DNA of 64,000 nt, taken from Talinum fruticosum. Taxonomy: Eukaryota; Streptophyta; Magnoliopsida; Caryophyllales; Talinaceae. Below the pieces are notes generated by a model. That model saw only the letters and a program-made list of their open reading frames with translations, did not search any database and had not been told where the DNA came from. The position numbers were made by a program, and so were the translations under genes. Shown here in pieces: positions 34,862-46,245 of this stretch (positions are counted from its first letter, which is position 1; each line of letters starts with the position of its first letter). Where the stretch lies: contig JAITYX010000049.1 of the NCBI GenBank assembly GCA_021018815.1, positions 2,790,001-2,854,000 on the forward strand. The letters are read 5' to 3'.

Positions 34862-36180
34862 TGATGGTTTGCTCTTGAGAGTCTCAGTCACCCTAAAAGG
34901 AGGGGGTGAAGAGGGTGAAAAGGAAATTTTGCGGCATAAAACTTTTTGTAAAGTTTGAGTTTAGAAAAGCAATTCCGAGTCTAAAATGAACTCATAAAGA
35001 CATAACACCGAAAGATACATGGAAACCCTCCTGGGCGAGAAAACCACGAAAGTATGTATCCAAACACCATGTCAAATCCACTATTTTGAATCCACAAAAT
35101 ACAAGGACTCGATTCTTATAGAATTAATCCCTTAGACAATTAAATACAAATTTTGCTAGGCACATAAGTTCTCTTATATTTCCTATTACTTCCTAACCGA
35201 GTTACCCTTTACTGACTAAGGACAATAGAGTTGAGTTAACCCTTACAACTTAATCAAGGGGTACTACGAGTGAAATGAAGTTAGTAAGAGTAAGACCGAT
35301 CAAGACTTCTTCTTTTCAACTAAGAAGCTGAGAAAACTTAAGTACGAGTTTAAAGTTAGAAAAGAGTGAGAGAGTAAGATTTAAGTTTAATTCCAAGCAA
35401 TCTCTTCAGTCTTATATGATGGCTTGTATTTATAATCGGTAAGGCGGATAGCCATTGTGACTGATTCTGGTTTGGAAGCTTCACCGACACGATGGAAACA
35501 ACCATTAGAGCCAAAGTTGAAGTTTACCGAAAATGGAAACAAACAACCACGACACGGTCTCCGAGCTTATCCTGAAACAGTGACTTTTACGTCTCGCTGG
35601 TGTTTAACGAGTTAGAAGTCGGTTGCTTTTGGTTTCAAAATGAGATTAAATCACTTTAATCGACCTACAAAAGCAAATCAAAATGGTACTGAACGTATAA
35701 AATTACTTCTCCAAGATTAGGGAAGGATAAAAATTATTTGAAATAATTAAGCACTTAATTATCCTTAATCTAAATAAATGGATTTTTCCGAGTCCAATAT
35801 TCAATAAGTTCTCGTTCCATTCTCGTGTCTATCTTTCGGAAGAATGAGGAATTAAAATTGTACGAGAATGCATCAATTTTGTCAAATAAATAATTTCATT
35901 TAATAAATTTGACATAGAAAAATGAAATAACATAGTAATTCCTTTTTAGTATTTGTAATAAGACAAAGCTCGAATAAGTTATGCATGTGAAATTATGTAG
36001 GTAAGACAACTCGCCTTAGTTGCATCCGAGTGGGTTAGAAACCCACGGATAAGCATTTTACTCAAGAGATGGCTTCTAAGTTGATCAAATAGATATTAAA
36101 ACTTAAAGATGATCTTCTTAAGATGTGAGAATGACTTGAGTTCAAAACTATTGAGAGATAGAGTTATACTTGAGTCTTTA
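34862..36180 (-). repeat. left LTR of copia-Q (3' LTR)
   Basis: 1319 bp, + orientation from TGATGGTTTGCTC to GAGTCTTTA. The - strand start is therefore TAAAG, a decayed TGAAG. It has the TCACCCTAAAAGGAGGGGGT motif. Confidence 0.8.
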
Positions 36181-36181
36181 A

Positions 36182-36195
36182 TCTGCCCCTTTTTA
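36182..36195 (-). promoter_or_regulatory. polypurine tract of copia-Q left half
   Basis: On the - strand TAAAAAGGGGCAGA, one base before the LTR, parallel to the tract at 2254. Confidence 0.75.
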
Positions 36196-36599
36196 TGAAA
36201 GACCTTTAGCACTTAGAAATCGAGTTAGAAGTTTAAATATTTATGTTTTTATTGCTAAAAACGATAAACTATTAGACTGATCCGAGTTAGACACAAGAAT
36301 ATAGAGTTGTAATTTGTTATCGAGCTAAGTGATACGAAATCAAATATCGAGCAAATAAGCAACTTATTAGAGTAATATAAACAAATATAAACATGGTTGT
36401 AAGCTATTTAGCAGACACAGAAAACAAAAAATAGCGACAAACAATGATGCTCGTAAAATGCTAACTTTTATTGCTTAGATTATTTGCTCGTAAATATACA
36501 ACAAGAAAAAAATTTAAATAAACTTCTCCTAAACCAAATAAGTATCTCTCCCAGTATCTCTCCCCAAATGCATTTCATAAAAAAAAATCTTAATTAGAG
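36196..36599 (-). other. untranslated tail between env-like ORF and LTR in copia-Q
   Basis: AT-rich; no coding match. Confidence 0.45.
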
Positions 36600-37690
36600 A
36601 ACAGAGGAGAAATAGAAATGTTGGACCAAAAAAAAAAAAAAAAGAAAACAGAGCAAACTAAGAAAGGATGGAGCAATGTGATTGGAGGAGGAGCAACGAG
36701 GTCCGCTGTGTCTACGCCTGTAACGATGAGATGAAGCTACAGGTCGTGCAATAGGCGGCGGTAGGAGAGGAGGTAATTGTTCTTGTTGAGTAGTCCGTCG
36801 AACTAACGATGGTACTTCCTCCACTTCCTCATATGAGCCCTCGGCTTCCCGAGCTCAAATGGGTTGAGCGAGATGGCTGGACTTCGGATCGACCAATGTC
36901 CCTAACTTCCTCGGAGGCTGACTCGGTATGCTCTAAGGAGATAACCTTTGGTTCCTTTTTTCCTTAGTCTTCTGCTTGGCATGCTCCAGCTTCTTCTTTT
37001 TCTCCTTCTTCTTCTTCGGCTCGGAGTCATAAGAAGTGGAAGACTCCAAGGATGAGTCCGAGTCGAAGTTGATTCCGAGTCCTCGGTAGCCTTGGATCAA
37101 TGCTCTTGGAGATGGTTGATCTAGTCTTGCTGCTTCTTGATGATGTCCTTGAGCTCAGTGACCGGAGCTTGACTATAATCAATCTACCTATGAGTCTTAC
37201 TTTGAAGCTTAGTTAAGATAGGCATGAAAGCCATGAAAACACCAAGTGTTGATTGCAACTCTTTGGCAAGAGCAATGAATTATGATGCCACATTCTAAAA
37301 CAAATCATTAGAAGGGGTAAGCTTTGAAGATGAAGGACCATCGATCAAAAGAAGAGTTTCAATACTCTTCCGAGTCTAAGAAGGAGGAGTAGGGAGCTCA
37401 AAGTTGTGGATCCAAACACCGGGCTCGGCTTCCTAGTATCCGGATTGACTAGGTCAGCCACGTCAATGTAGACAACTCGCTCTCGAAATATGTATGGATC
37501 ATTTGGAAGCCCTACTTCAAAAGGTGCAAAAATTGTGGAGAGGAGAACTGAAAAAGGCATAGGGGTTTTCTTCTGATCTAGGGGAACATAAGCTATTTGA
37601 TTAAGAATGAAAGGGAAGAGGTCAACCCCATATCCCTCGAGGATATGATAAAGGAACTAAAGAACTTTCTCGTTGGGGTTCTCCTTGGAG
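36600..37690 (-). pseudogene. env-like ORF of copia-Q, N-terminal half missing
   Basis: The additional Sirevirus ORF, function unknown. The - strand reading begins just after the junction with HILEGYGVDLFPFILNQI, then MPFSVLLSTIFAPFEVGL in an open frame (37560-37345), homologous to the copies at 770-1000 and about 9110. The C-terminal part is Ser/Glu/Lys-rich (37110-36950), then Arg/Pro-rich to about 36600. The DKFFP and YPEL blocks found in copia-A are absent because gag sequence adjoins. Frameshifts are present. Confidence 0.75.
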
Positions 37691-38315
37691 CAGCTTTCCA
37701 ATGAGCTCGTCCGGCTTTATCTACGAGAGATTCCGAGTCTCTTCAATGGCTGTCACCTTAGGACCCCATCTTCTCTTTGGTAGACTTCTTAGAATTTTCC
37801 TAACCATTTCCTCATGAGAGATCTTTCTACCCGGAGATTTGAGATTATTAGTAATCTCTGTGAACCGAACATACATCCGAGCGATGTTCTCTTTTGGCTC
37901 CATCTTGAACAGCTCATACTTATGAAGATATTGACTTATCTTCACCTGCTTGACTTATTCCTTCATAGGTGTTGACTAGGGTATCGAACACCTCTTTGGC
38001 TGTGTCACAGGAAGAGACTCTGTTGTACTCTTCGAGTTGATGGCACACATTAATGTGCTTATGGCTTTAGAGTTCTTTCTAAAATTCTCAGTCTCTTCCA
38101 TGGTGAACTGAGATTTCTCTTTAGGCACGGATCTCGCATCATACATCTTCTTTAGAATGTAGTTACCTTCTTCAATGATGTTCCGGACATCATCATTGTT
38201 GTCCATCAGAAAGCATTCCAACATCTTCTTTCAATGTGCAATGTTTGACCCCTCAAACTTATGTGGCTTGTTAGATAATCTTCCTTCATTCAACTCTCCA
38301 TTGTTATGAGCCATA
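37691..38315 (-). pseudogene. copia-Q gag
   Basis: Copia Gag (UBN2/Retrotrans_gag-type). The ATG at 38315 opens MAHNNGELNEGRLSNKPHKF. Then come MLECFLMDNNDDVRNIIEEG (frame 38224-37976) and KISQYLHKYELFKMEPKENI in the next frame (37945-37721), ending VRKILRSLPKRRWGPKVTAI. The last gag motif is DELIGKLL (about 37705). Immediately after it the sequence becomes env-like. The zinc knuckle, protease, integrase and RT that should follow are missing. Confidence 0.85.
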
Positions 38316-38359
38316 TGATCTTTAGACTTTTGGATTATGAGATCCTCTTGAAAAGCTAA

Positions 38360-38371
38360 GCTTTGATACCA
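38360..38371 (-). promoter_or_regulatory. primer-binding site of copia-Q right half
   Basis: On the - strand TGGTATCAAAGC, two bases after the LTR end CTTCA. It is complementary, with one change, to initiator tRNA-Met. Confidence 0.85.
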
Positions 38372-38373
38372 AT

Positions 38374-39806
38374 TGAAGCTTTGCTCTTGGAGAGTCTAAG
38401 TCACCCTAGAGGGGTTGAATAGGGTGATAAAGAAATTTAAATAAACTTGAACACTTTTTGCACTGTAACTTAGCTAAAGCAGATTTTGAGACTAAATTGG
38501 ACTCAAAAAGATAAACACACGAAGTACATGGAAACCCTCATAGGGTAGAAAACCATGGACATTGCTAATCTAGGCACCAAGTCAAATCCACTAATTCAAT
38601 CCTCAATTACAAAGGACTCGACTCTAACCAGAATTGCTCCCTTAAACAATTCCTTACAAGATTTTCCTAGACTTAGAAGTTCTCTTATCCGATCTAGTAC
38701 GTCCTGACTGATTTAACCTTTACAATCATGGATAACTGAGTTGAGTTAACCCTTACATCTTAGTCAAGGGACTTACAAAGAAAGTAAGAAAAGAATGTAA
38801 CTGATTACAAGACTTTCTTTACAACTCGGAAAATATAAATACAGATTAGGAGTTGTAAGTAGAAGATTGAGTAAAAATGCACTAAGCAAGTGTTAGGCAA
38901 TATGTTCAGCAATAATTCCGAGTAATCTTCTAATCTTGTGGAGTAGCTTCTATTTATAAACATCCAAGCAAAATGCCCATTGAGTCTTCTTTACGGACTG
39001 ATATCTTCACTAGTCAGCTGTAATGGCGATTCCGAGTCACTTAGAAAAGATCCATTGGGATGTGAACATTGTGTAATGGCTCTTGGCTCCAAAAGATGGT
39101 CCAATCAACTACTGGTGACTGAAAACTAAGGTGGAAATAATTGTTACACCTAAAGTTGGAGTTTTCCGAGTGTTGGAAACAAACCACGACACGGTGTATG
39201 AGCCTTGTCCGAAGTAGCTAATTCTTGTCTGCCGGTGTTTAACGGCTAGAAGCTTGTTGATTTGGTAATTCAAAAGTAGATTAGGCTTGTTTGAATAACC
39301 TACAAAAGCAAACCACATTGGTTCTCAATGTATAAAATACTTTGGTCTAGGATTAGGCACAAATAATAATTAAATCAAAGTACTTATGTGTTTAATTACC
39401 TTTGGCTTGAAAGAATGGAATTTTGTAAGTCTAATATCCATTAGGCTCATATTCCATCTTGAGTCAATCCTCAAATGATCATGTTAGAGAGAAAAATATA
39501 TCGGGATACATGAACTTGATCCATTCAAATAATTCTCCATAAATAAACTGACTTAGAATAAAGAATTAATGATGTAATTCATTTTAACTTGAAATACAAA
39601 GTCGGTGCTCGGAATAAATATGTGAGAGAAATTATTTGAACATGCGTGGTTCCGAGCGAGTCCGAAATGCAAGTAAGAGATATGCAATAAAGTGCTTTGT
39701 GAGTCGGGCATAATAGAATGAAAACTTAGATACGAGTTTCTATAAAACTCATAATGACTTAGAATAAAAAACCTAAGAGAGATAGACACTTATACTTGAG
39801 TCTTCA
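38374..39806 (-). repeat. right LTR of copia-Q (5' LTR)
   Basis: 1433 bp with TGAAG/CTTCA ends. It keeps a TATAAATAG-type promoter on the - strand near 38955. It is adjacent to a PBS, so it is a 5' LTR. Confidence 0.85.
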
Positions 39807-40519
39807 ACTTCCTCAACAATGGTGGATGTGGAAGAATGTGTAGTGCGAGAAAATGGAAGAGAGAGGATGATTTAGGGTAGAGAAGGTTATAGAAGTGAGA
39901 AAGAAAGTAGAAAGATGAAGAACTTGAAAGAAAATAGAAGAATTTGGGGTGAATGATAGTGAAGGGGAATTAGGGTTTAAGAAGGGGAGATAGACAATGT
40001 GAGATGGAAGAGAGAGAAAGGAAAGATTTTATGGGTAAAAAGAAGAAAATTAACTTTTTGAGGTCGATTTTAGAAGAAATTTGGGAAGAATTGATGGTGA
40101 GTTGGAGATCTAATGGGGGTTTTAGAAGGAGGAGTTGAAGAGATGGAAAAAGGGGAAGAGGGCTGCTCGAATGAATGAAGAATAATGAATAAAAATTGAG
40201 CAAAACTGGGTGAAAAACCCGACTGCGCGAGTCGGACCTGCACCATGGTCTAGAATCCTCACTCGGGCAGCTCGGAGTTGGCTCTGCGCGCCAGCTTTTT
40301 GTTTTTCTCCAAGACGCCGCGGAATGTAGTATTGGGTTGATATCATGGTGAACTAGCTGCAACATGTTTCACTCTTTGTCTTTTTTTCATTTTTTTTATT
40401 TTTCTTCTTTTCTAAACTAAAAATATCAATTACAAAATGTTTTAAAAGTCCTAAAACATAAATTAAAAATAAGAAAAATTCTCTATAGACCTAAAATTTG
40501 AAAATAAAGCAATTTAAAC
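39807..40519 (-). other. 3' region of the Athila-type element
   Basis: On the - strand a pyrimidine-rich, Ser/Pro-coding-like stretch with no stable frame, and a GC-rich block near 40200-40320. It fits the long 3' interior of Athila-related elements but no protein was recognised. Confidence 0.45.
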
Positions 40520-40537
40520 TTGGGTTGCCTCCTAAGA
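40520..40537 (-). other. conserved inverted-repeat motif
   Basis: On the - strand CTTAGGAGGCAACCCAAG, the counterpart of the motif at 13188-13205, again downstream of the gag region. Confidence 0.6.
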
Positions 40538-40684
40538 AGTGCTTCTTTAAGGTCATCGAGTTAACCTAGCTCCAATCATCCGTCTAAGGAAAGCGGATAA
40601 ATCGGACGAAAAGGGGACTTCTCAAGAAACGTCCCTCCTTTGTCACGAGACTTCAAAATCAAACTCTTGTAAAACAAGGTATCT

Positions 40685-42065
40685 TCAAATAGCTTTATCA
40701 AGGATTACTCTCGATCGTAGGCGGTCACCATCAGCTAGGCTACAATCACATTTGACCTTCCAGTTGAGGTCCAAATCAAGATCTCCAATGCATGGAGCAT
40801 CAACCAAAGCAAGCTTCAATCTAATACACTCATTGAAACAAACTTCATTAAACACATTAGACATGCCCTTGTCAAACGTTGGTGAAGGCAATTTGTCAAC
40901 CTCTACCATATTAGCATTGACAAGCTCATATCCTTCATGCAAAGGTTTATCACATATCATTTCATCAGTCATCTCAAAACTACAACATTCAGCACAAATG
41001 GGGGAACCATCATGTTTCTTTAAAAATTCAAATTCAGCATGATGCTCCCCATATCAAAGGTCAATTTGCCCTCTTTCACATCAATCTTACACCCAGCAGT
41101 AGCCAAGAAAGGCTTCCCAAGAATGATTTGGCTGTGGTATCCTCAGCCATATCAAGAATTAAAAAGTCCACAGTACAAACAAATCACCAACTTTGACGGG
41201 GAATGTCTTCTAATATACCCGACGGATATGTCACATAACTATCCGCTAATTGAAGAGAAATGGTGATGGACCACAACTTACCTAAGTCCAAATTCTTATA
41301 TAAAGAGTAGGACATCAAGCTCACACTTGACCCTAAATCACATAAAGCATAATCTATGGACGCATTCCCAATCGGGCATGGGATGGAAAAACTCCGTTGG
41401 TCTTTAAGCTTTTCAGGAAGCTTAATTTAGACTACCGTACTACACTCCTTGCTCAATACAAAAGTCTCATGCTCATTCAATGTCCTCTTTTTGGAGAGGA
41501 TCTCTTTAAAAAATTTAGCATACAAGGCATTTGAGTCAAAGCATCAATGACGAGGGATGTTCATATTGCATTTCTTAAGCATCTCCAAAAAGTTCCCAAA
41601 TTGCATATCAAGCTTAGCCTTAGCTATTCTTTGTGGGAATGGTAAAGATGGAGTGTACATTCTTTGGGGAGTTTTTGTTTGGTCATTAGGAGTCTCCTTC
41701 TCATTTTGCACAATAACATCAACTAAGGACTCTTTGGAGGGTGTAGACACCTCCTCATTCACAACATCATTCGTATCATTTTCATTTTGCACATCAATGA
41801 CCACATGCTCACTACTATTACCCTTAGGCGCCACCAATTGTGTCCCACTTTGTAAGGTTATTGCATTGCATTGTTCCTTAGGGTTAATCTCGAGTTGGCT
41901 AGGGAGCTTTTCCGGAGGGCTAGAGGGAGAGCTAGCTTGACTAGCAATATGAGTTTCAAACATTTTATTATGGGTGGCTAAAATTTTAACTTTTGTAGCA
42001 AATTGCTTGATAATCTTATCTTGCTTTTGTTGAGCCAGAAGCATGCTTTCCATCATGACCTCCAA
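40685..42065 (-). pseudogene. Athila-type Gag C-terminus and aspartic protease
   Basis: The first part, an open frame of 173 codons (42065-41544), shows NPKEQCNAITLQSG, then SLPFPQRIAKAKLDMQFGNF and the LEMLKKCNMNIP stretch typical of the segment before protease. Protease follows in broken frames (41520-41060): SIPCPIGN, then ALCDLGSSVSLMSYSLYKNL, where DLGS stands for the catalytic D-S/T-G, then ISLQLADSYVTYPSGILED. The last readable frame (40972-40685) has SNVFNEVCFNECIRLKLALV. The protease would cut the Gag polyprotein. Stops at several places make it inactive. Confidence 0.8.
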
Positions 42066-42313
42066 GTTAGACTTTTGGGGAACTTGTGGTTGGGTAGGTC
42101 TTTGGAATCTAGAGGCGGGTGGTCTTTGACTTGTTGTGGATCCATGGGATTGTTGTTCGGTAGGAAAAAATAGGATGATACCTTAATCATGGGTCATATA
42201 AAATTAAGAAGGGGTCAAAGTTTGGCCTTGGGTTCGGGTTGCTAATAAAATTGGCTTTGTCGGTTGGTCCATTTCTAGCCATACGCACGAGGACAAAACA
42301 AAGTCTCTTACTC

Positions 42314-43215
42314 CTAAGAACTACATGAAGCATATGAAAGGGGAGGGGCAACATTCACATTTAAACGGTCCATTTTTTGAGTTATTGCATCTATCTTTGC
42401 AGAAAGGATAGAAACTACATCAATATCGAGATTACCTCCCGTTCTTGTGGAACAAGGGTTGGACCATTGAAAGCTATTCAGCGTCATTTTCTTAATCAAG
42501 GTGTGGAGCTCATCAACGAACTTGCTCATAATGTTCCCTACGGTCGCCGCAAGGATGGTGGCTCTCAGTTGATCACCAACACCATTGTAAAAAGCTTGAA
42601 TGGGGACCAATGGCTGAAATCCATGTTGAGGGCATTGGCAGAGGAGATCCTTAAACCTTTCCCGTGCATCATAAAGTGTCTCATCCGGCTCTTGGACAAA
42701 GGTGGAAATCGATTCCCTAAACTTGTCAACTTGCTTGGTGGGAAGTATTTCACCAAGAATGCACTTGCAAGTTGATGAAATGTGCTTATCGAATTCACTC
42801 GAAGAGAGTCTAACCACTCCCATGCTCTCCATTCAAGTGAGAATGGAGAAAATCGCAACTTGATTGTATTCGCCGAAGACCTGTTCACCTTGAAAGTGTC
42901 ACATGCTTGGCGAAAAATGTGAAGGTCTTGGTTGGGGTCTTCATTGGGAAGGCCATGGAAATGAGCGACTTTCACCAAGTTGTTCACGGAGTTCTTCAAA
43001 TGAAAGTCATTTACCGCCACATTAGGAACATTGATGATCGTCGGCGGATTAGTGACATTGGGTGTCACATATAGCCCAAAAGTTCTTTCTTCCTCGGCCA
43101 TCTTGGGCTTTTGCTTGAAGTCTGCTTCTTGCTTCTTCCTAGCCTTCTCTAGCCTTTGGCTCTTCCATCTAGAGCGAAAGGATTGCTCAATTTGAGGATC
43201 AAACTTGAACAATTC
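42314..43215 (-). pseudogene. gag: Athila-type gag
   Basis: The capsid protein of the element. The first frame (to about 42700) shows MAEEERTFGLYVTP, then VAHFHGLPNEDPNQDLHIFR, CDTFKVNRSSANTIKLRFSP and FLVKYFPPSK. A frameshift near 42710 moves the rest into another frame: RESISTFVQEPDETLYDARE, RFKDLLCQCPQHGFQ, then QAFYNGVGDQLRATI. Both blocks match the Retrotrans_gag domain as seen in the gag-only element at 11546, but the two are clearly different families. The start is uncertain: an upstream in-frame Met at 43215 or the Met at about 43090. Confidence 0.85.
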
Positions 43216-43346
43216 AGCTTTTTGCATGCAATGAGAGAAACCTCGCAACAAAAAAAATAATACTACCAACACAATCAAAATAGAAAAAGAAAGTAAAATG
43301 CTTAGTCAATTTGAGAGTATCCATCTAATGGCTAATAAAGATAAAG

Positions 43347-43364
43347 TCCCCAGCAACGGCGCCA
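43347..43364 (-). promoter_or_regulatory. primer-binding site of the Athila-type element
   Basis: On the - strand TGGCGCCGTTGCTGGGGA, complementary to the tRNA-Asp 3' end, six bases after the LTR. Confidence 0.9.
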
Positions 43365-43370
43365 AAAACT

Positions 43371-44644
43371 TGATAGGCTGCAAGCGCACTTGTGTATGGT
43401 TGTAACAAACCAAAGTCAATCCCACAAGGACTTAATTCTAACAAAGCAATAAACTAGCCTTGTACTCAATTGCTAAGCAAATCGGGTTTTGGAGTTGGTT
43501 CTTTCTCTAATATAATTTTAAATATTAAAATTAAGAAAATTAATCTAGACTTAAATTAATGGATAAAAAGATCTAGGGATTTGTTTTCCTTACAATGAGT
43601 TTGATTATTAAAACCTAATTTGTGCAATCATTCGTTCAATTGAATCAAGGATCGATAATCAAATAATTTTACCTCTCTTTCGATTTTTAATAAAATTGCT
43701 CTAATTAACCTAACTAACAACTTTCGTATGCCTTTTAAGTTAATCAAAGTTAAAGATTTTAAATTATCAAAGTGATCCCCTAAGTTACTAATATTTTCTT
43801 AAAATTCATAAAATAGGTACAATGGTTGGTCATTAGATTATTCCATTTCACATTTCGAGTACTTCACAAATTAATCTCAAATCACAAGTATTCTAGGCCT
43901 TAAAAATACTCATAAACATGATAAACAAACCATGTATTGATTCAACATCAGAATTCAAGCACAAATCACAAAAGCCTAATTAAACAACATTGTTTCAGAT
44001 TATAAATCCCTAGAAAAACTAAAAATACTCATACACGATTCATCGAAAACTTAACAAAAATCCAATACATGGTAATCAAACCTCAAACAGCAAAAATGAA
44101 GAATTAGGATTGATAGACTTGAAGAACTCCCCTTGAATCTCTCGACTTCGAGATAGAAATCCCTCAAGTTGCTTCAATCTTTCTTCTTTGATCTTCAAAT
44201 GTGCTTTGTTTTGATGTGGACGATGAAGGAAGGATGATGGAAGTGGATGAATGGAGGATGAATAGTGGATTGGATGCCTTAGTTTTTGTGCTAAATAGCC
44301 ATTAATCAACACTCGAACACTCAAAACCGCCGGAACTTGAATAGCCACGTGAAATCTGCAGAAAAAGCAGCCACTCTGGGCAGCCTGGGGTGGCCTCTGT
44401 CTAGCTTCTCTCGCTTTGATTCTTCTATCATGGTTTGGGGTTTCATAGGGGAGGTCCGTGGTCTACTTGTTTTGACCAAAAATTAAGGAAATTGGGTTAC
44501 GTTGGCCTCAAAATAAAACTTCACATAAAAAACAACACCAAGTGTAATATGGAAATAGGGATATAAATCCAACATTTTAAGCATAATATTCCCTAATCCA
44601 CTATCAAGATTCCCTAAAAATCAAGTAAATATATGCCCTTATCA
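43371..44644 (-). repeat. 5' LTR of the Athila-type element
   Basis: 1274 bp; the - strand starts TGATAAGGGCATATATTTAC and ends GCAGCCTATCA, giving inverted ends TGATA/TATCA. No second copy is in the window. Confidence 0.88.
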
Positions 44645-45478
44645 TCGACTGTAATCTTTTTAGTTTCTTTTCGCTTTCTTTTGCTTTCCTTTTCAGTTAT
44701 CTTTATTGCTTTTATTAATTGTTTTCATATATGCTTTTATTGCTTTCATAAGCATGCCTTGGTTGATTTAATTTCACATTTAATATGTTGTCTACTTGCT
44801 CGAAACACATTTTGTACCTTCGCCCCCGAATCCAGATTCTCGGTTCTAGACCGGATGGAGCCAAGTTTTAAATCTCTTTCAAGCTTAGTCTTTTCCATAT
44901 TAAAATTGAAAGAGTCTTTTATTTATTGTGGTTAGTTTTTATTCCCTAAAGCTAACTTGCGAATCTATTTTTCTTTTTATTTCTCTTTAGTTTGCTCCTT
45001 GGCATTTCGACTAAAAATGACAAAAAATAATTTTTATTTCTAACAGACTAAGCCGGGGACCGAGACTAACCACTTTAATGATGGCCCATGGCCAGCATGG
45101 GCGACCGTACGTTGTTGGCTTTTGGCGACGTCGGACGATCACCGAGCGAGGTTTTGGTCAAAGCCGGTGCTTTTATACCGAGTTGGCCCAAAAGCCTTGC
45201 GACATAGATGAACTTATTATGTTTTGATGTTTTCTTCAGTTGTGAAATAACATCCCGAGGCTTCTAAAATTAATTTATAAAATAAATAATTAACAAAACC
45301 GTTAATCCTCTTCTCATAATCTATTTTAAATCGGATTATAAAGATCAAAAATCTTAATAAGGGGTACATCCCCATTTCTAATCACATTCAAAAAATTATC
45401 TTGCAAAAATCATGTTCAAATCAAAATGAGAGACCCGACACCCGTGGGGAAGCTTCGGTCCAAATCCGGTTCCCCTAA
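44645..45478 (+). repeat. 3' half of a Tat LTR in + orientation (T3)
   Basis: On the + strand it has ATCTTAATAAGGGGTACATC and then GTGGGGAAGCTTCGGTCC, mirror images of blocks in T1, T2 and T5. It begins where the Athila-type LTR ends, so its first 1.1 kb is lost. It faces opposite to TatX. The end near 45478 is approximate. Confidence 0.65.
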
Positions 45479-46227
45479 CGGAGGCGAGCGCGGGGCCCGA
45501 TTGTGTCTTATAGAGGTGTATTGCAAGACCCACCTCGACGGGCGGACGGAAAAGCTGTTGCCAGCTATGTCCGGCGGTTGGGTACTGCCTAAAAAAATGA
45601 AAAATGATCGACACTTGGAAATCTTTGGACCGACTCGGAAAAATGTGACAAATGGACCGACCAAAAGAGAAAGGCAATTTTGACTTTGGCTAAAATGCAC
45701 ATATAACACCTGACTCGAGAAGGTTTATTATTGTATTTATTTTGCACCCATGCAAGGGTTATTTAGTAAACCTAACCTAAACTAAAGGCTCACAACAGAA
45801 AGATTAAATACTAAAAGCATCCACATTCATTTCAAGCATGCAAATGGAAAAGGGGTACAACCTAGACTGCCGAGGTTTTATGGTCAAAACAGGGGTAATT
45901 CTAGGTCAAATATATGGTGGCTCATAGTCTTAAAATTTGATCCTCTATGGGATGGATAACGGGACTTGAATTATCAAGGCCTCTTAATCCGAGATCGAGA
46001 AAGCTTTACGTGAGTGGAGAGTAAGCACCTCTCACTATTAAGTCTAAGTGGACCCACCGAGGTAATAATTCGACCTCTCCAGAAAATATTTTTAGGGGTA
46101 AAGTCTAAAGTTTGAAATTATGAGCAATTATTATCCAAGGTTTCCTAAATGGAGTATGTGTAATGCAAAACACGATAAAAAAACTCACAATTTTGATTTT
46201 CAAATCTCACCCTCTTAATAAATGTAG
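45479..46227 (-). other. TatX leader between PBS and deleted gag
   Basis: The part next to the PBS (45860-46227) matches the T1 leader at 3866-4240. The rest has no recognised content. No coding. Confidence 0.5.
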
Positions 46228-46245
46228 TACCCAGTGGAGTCGCCA
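46228..46245 (-). promoter_or_regulatory. primer-binding site of TatX
   Basis: On the - strand TGGCGACTCCACTGGGTA directly after the LTR, the Tat-lineage type. Confidence 0.82.

Larger units (their letters stand above)
34862..39806 (-). mobile_element. chimeric copia-Q, gag joined to env-like ORF, pol absent
   Basis: On the - strand: LTR (39806-38374), PBS, gag (38315-37690), env-like ORF (37690-36600), polypurine tract, LTR (36180-34862). The two LTRs are only about 75% alike by eye with many indels, far too different for a pair made in one insertion of otherwise moderate decay. Flanks (CACTT, ACTTC) are not a clean 5-bp duplication. Hence this is best read as the fused halves of two related Sirevirus-type copias, with everything between them, including pol, deleted. 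Confidence 0.7.
39807..44644 (-). mobile_element. Athila-type gag-protease element, 3' LTR missing
   Basis: On the - strand: 5' LTR (44644-43371), PBS for tRNA-Asp, gag, gag-protease, an inverted-repeat motif, then a pyrimidine-rich 3' region that ends abruptly at 39807 where copia-Q begins. No RT, RNase H or integrase was found between protease and the 3' region, so it too looks like a gag(-protease)-only derivative. The 3' LTR should lie to the left but is absent, consistent with the deletion inferred at copia-Q. Confidence 0.75.

Noticed and set aside
33441..34878. Frames made of ARLGSARLG-like or ELELDCAEL-like repeats
   Set aside because: Translations of the GAGCC-type subterminal repeats of the hAT element.
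34857..39811. ACTT on both sides of copia-Q as a target duplication
   Set aside because: The 5-bp flanks are CACTT and ACTTC; they only overlap when shifted, and the LTRs are too diverged to be one insertion.
44633..44935. A 100-codon frame at the Athila/T3 boundary
   Set aside because: It spans an LTR junction, has no recognisable domain and is just T-rich LTR sequence.
45396..45709. Overlapping frames of 85-97 codons on both strands
   Set aside because: They cross the T3 LTR end into leader DNA and match no family I know.
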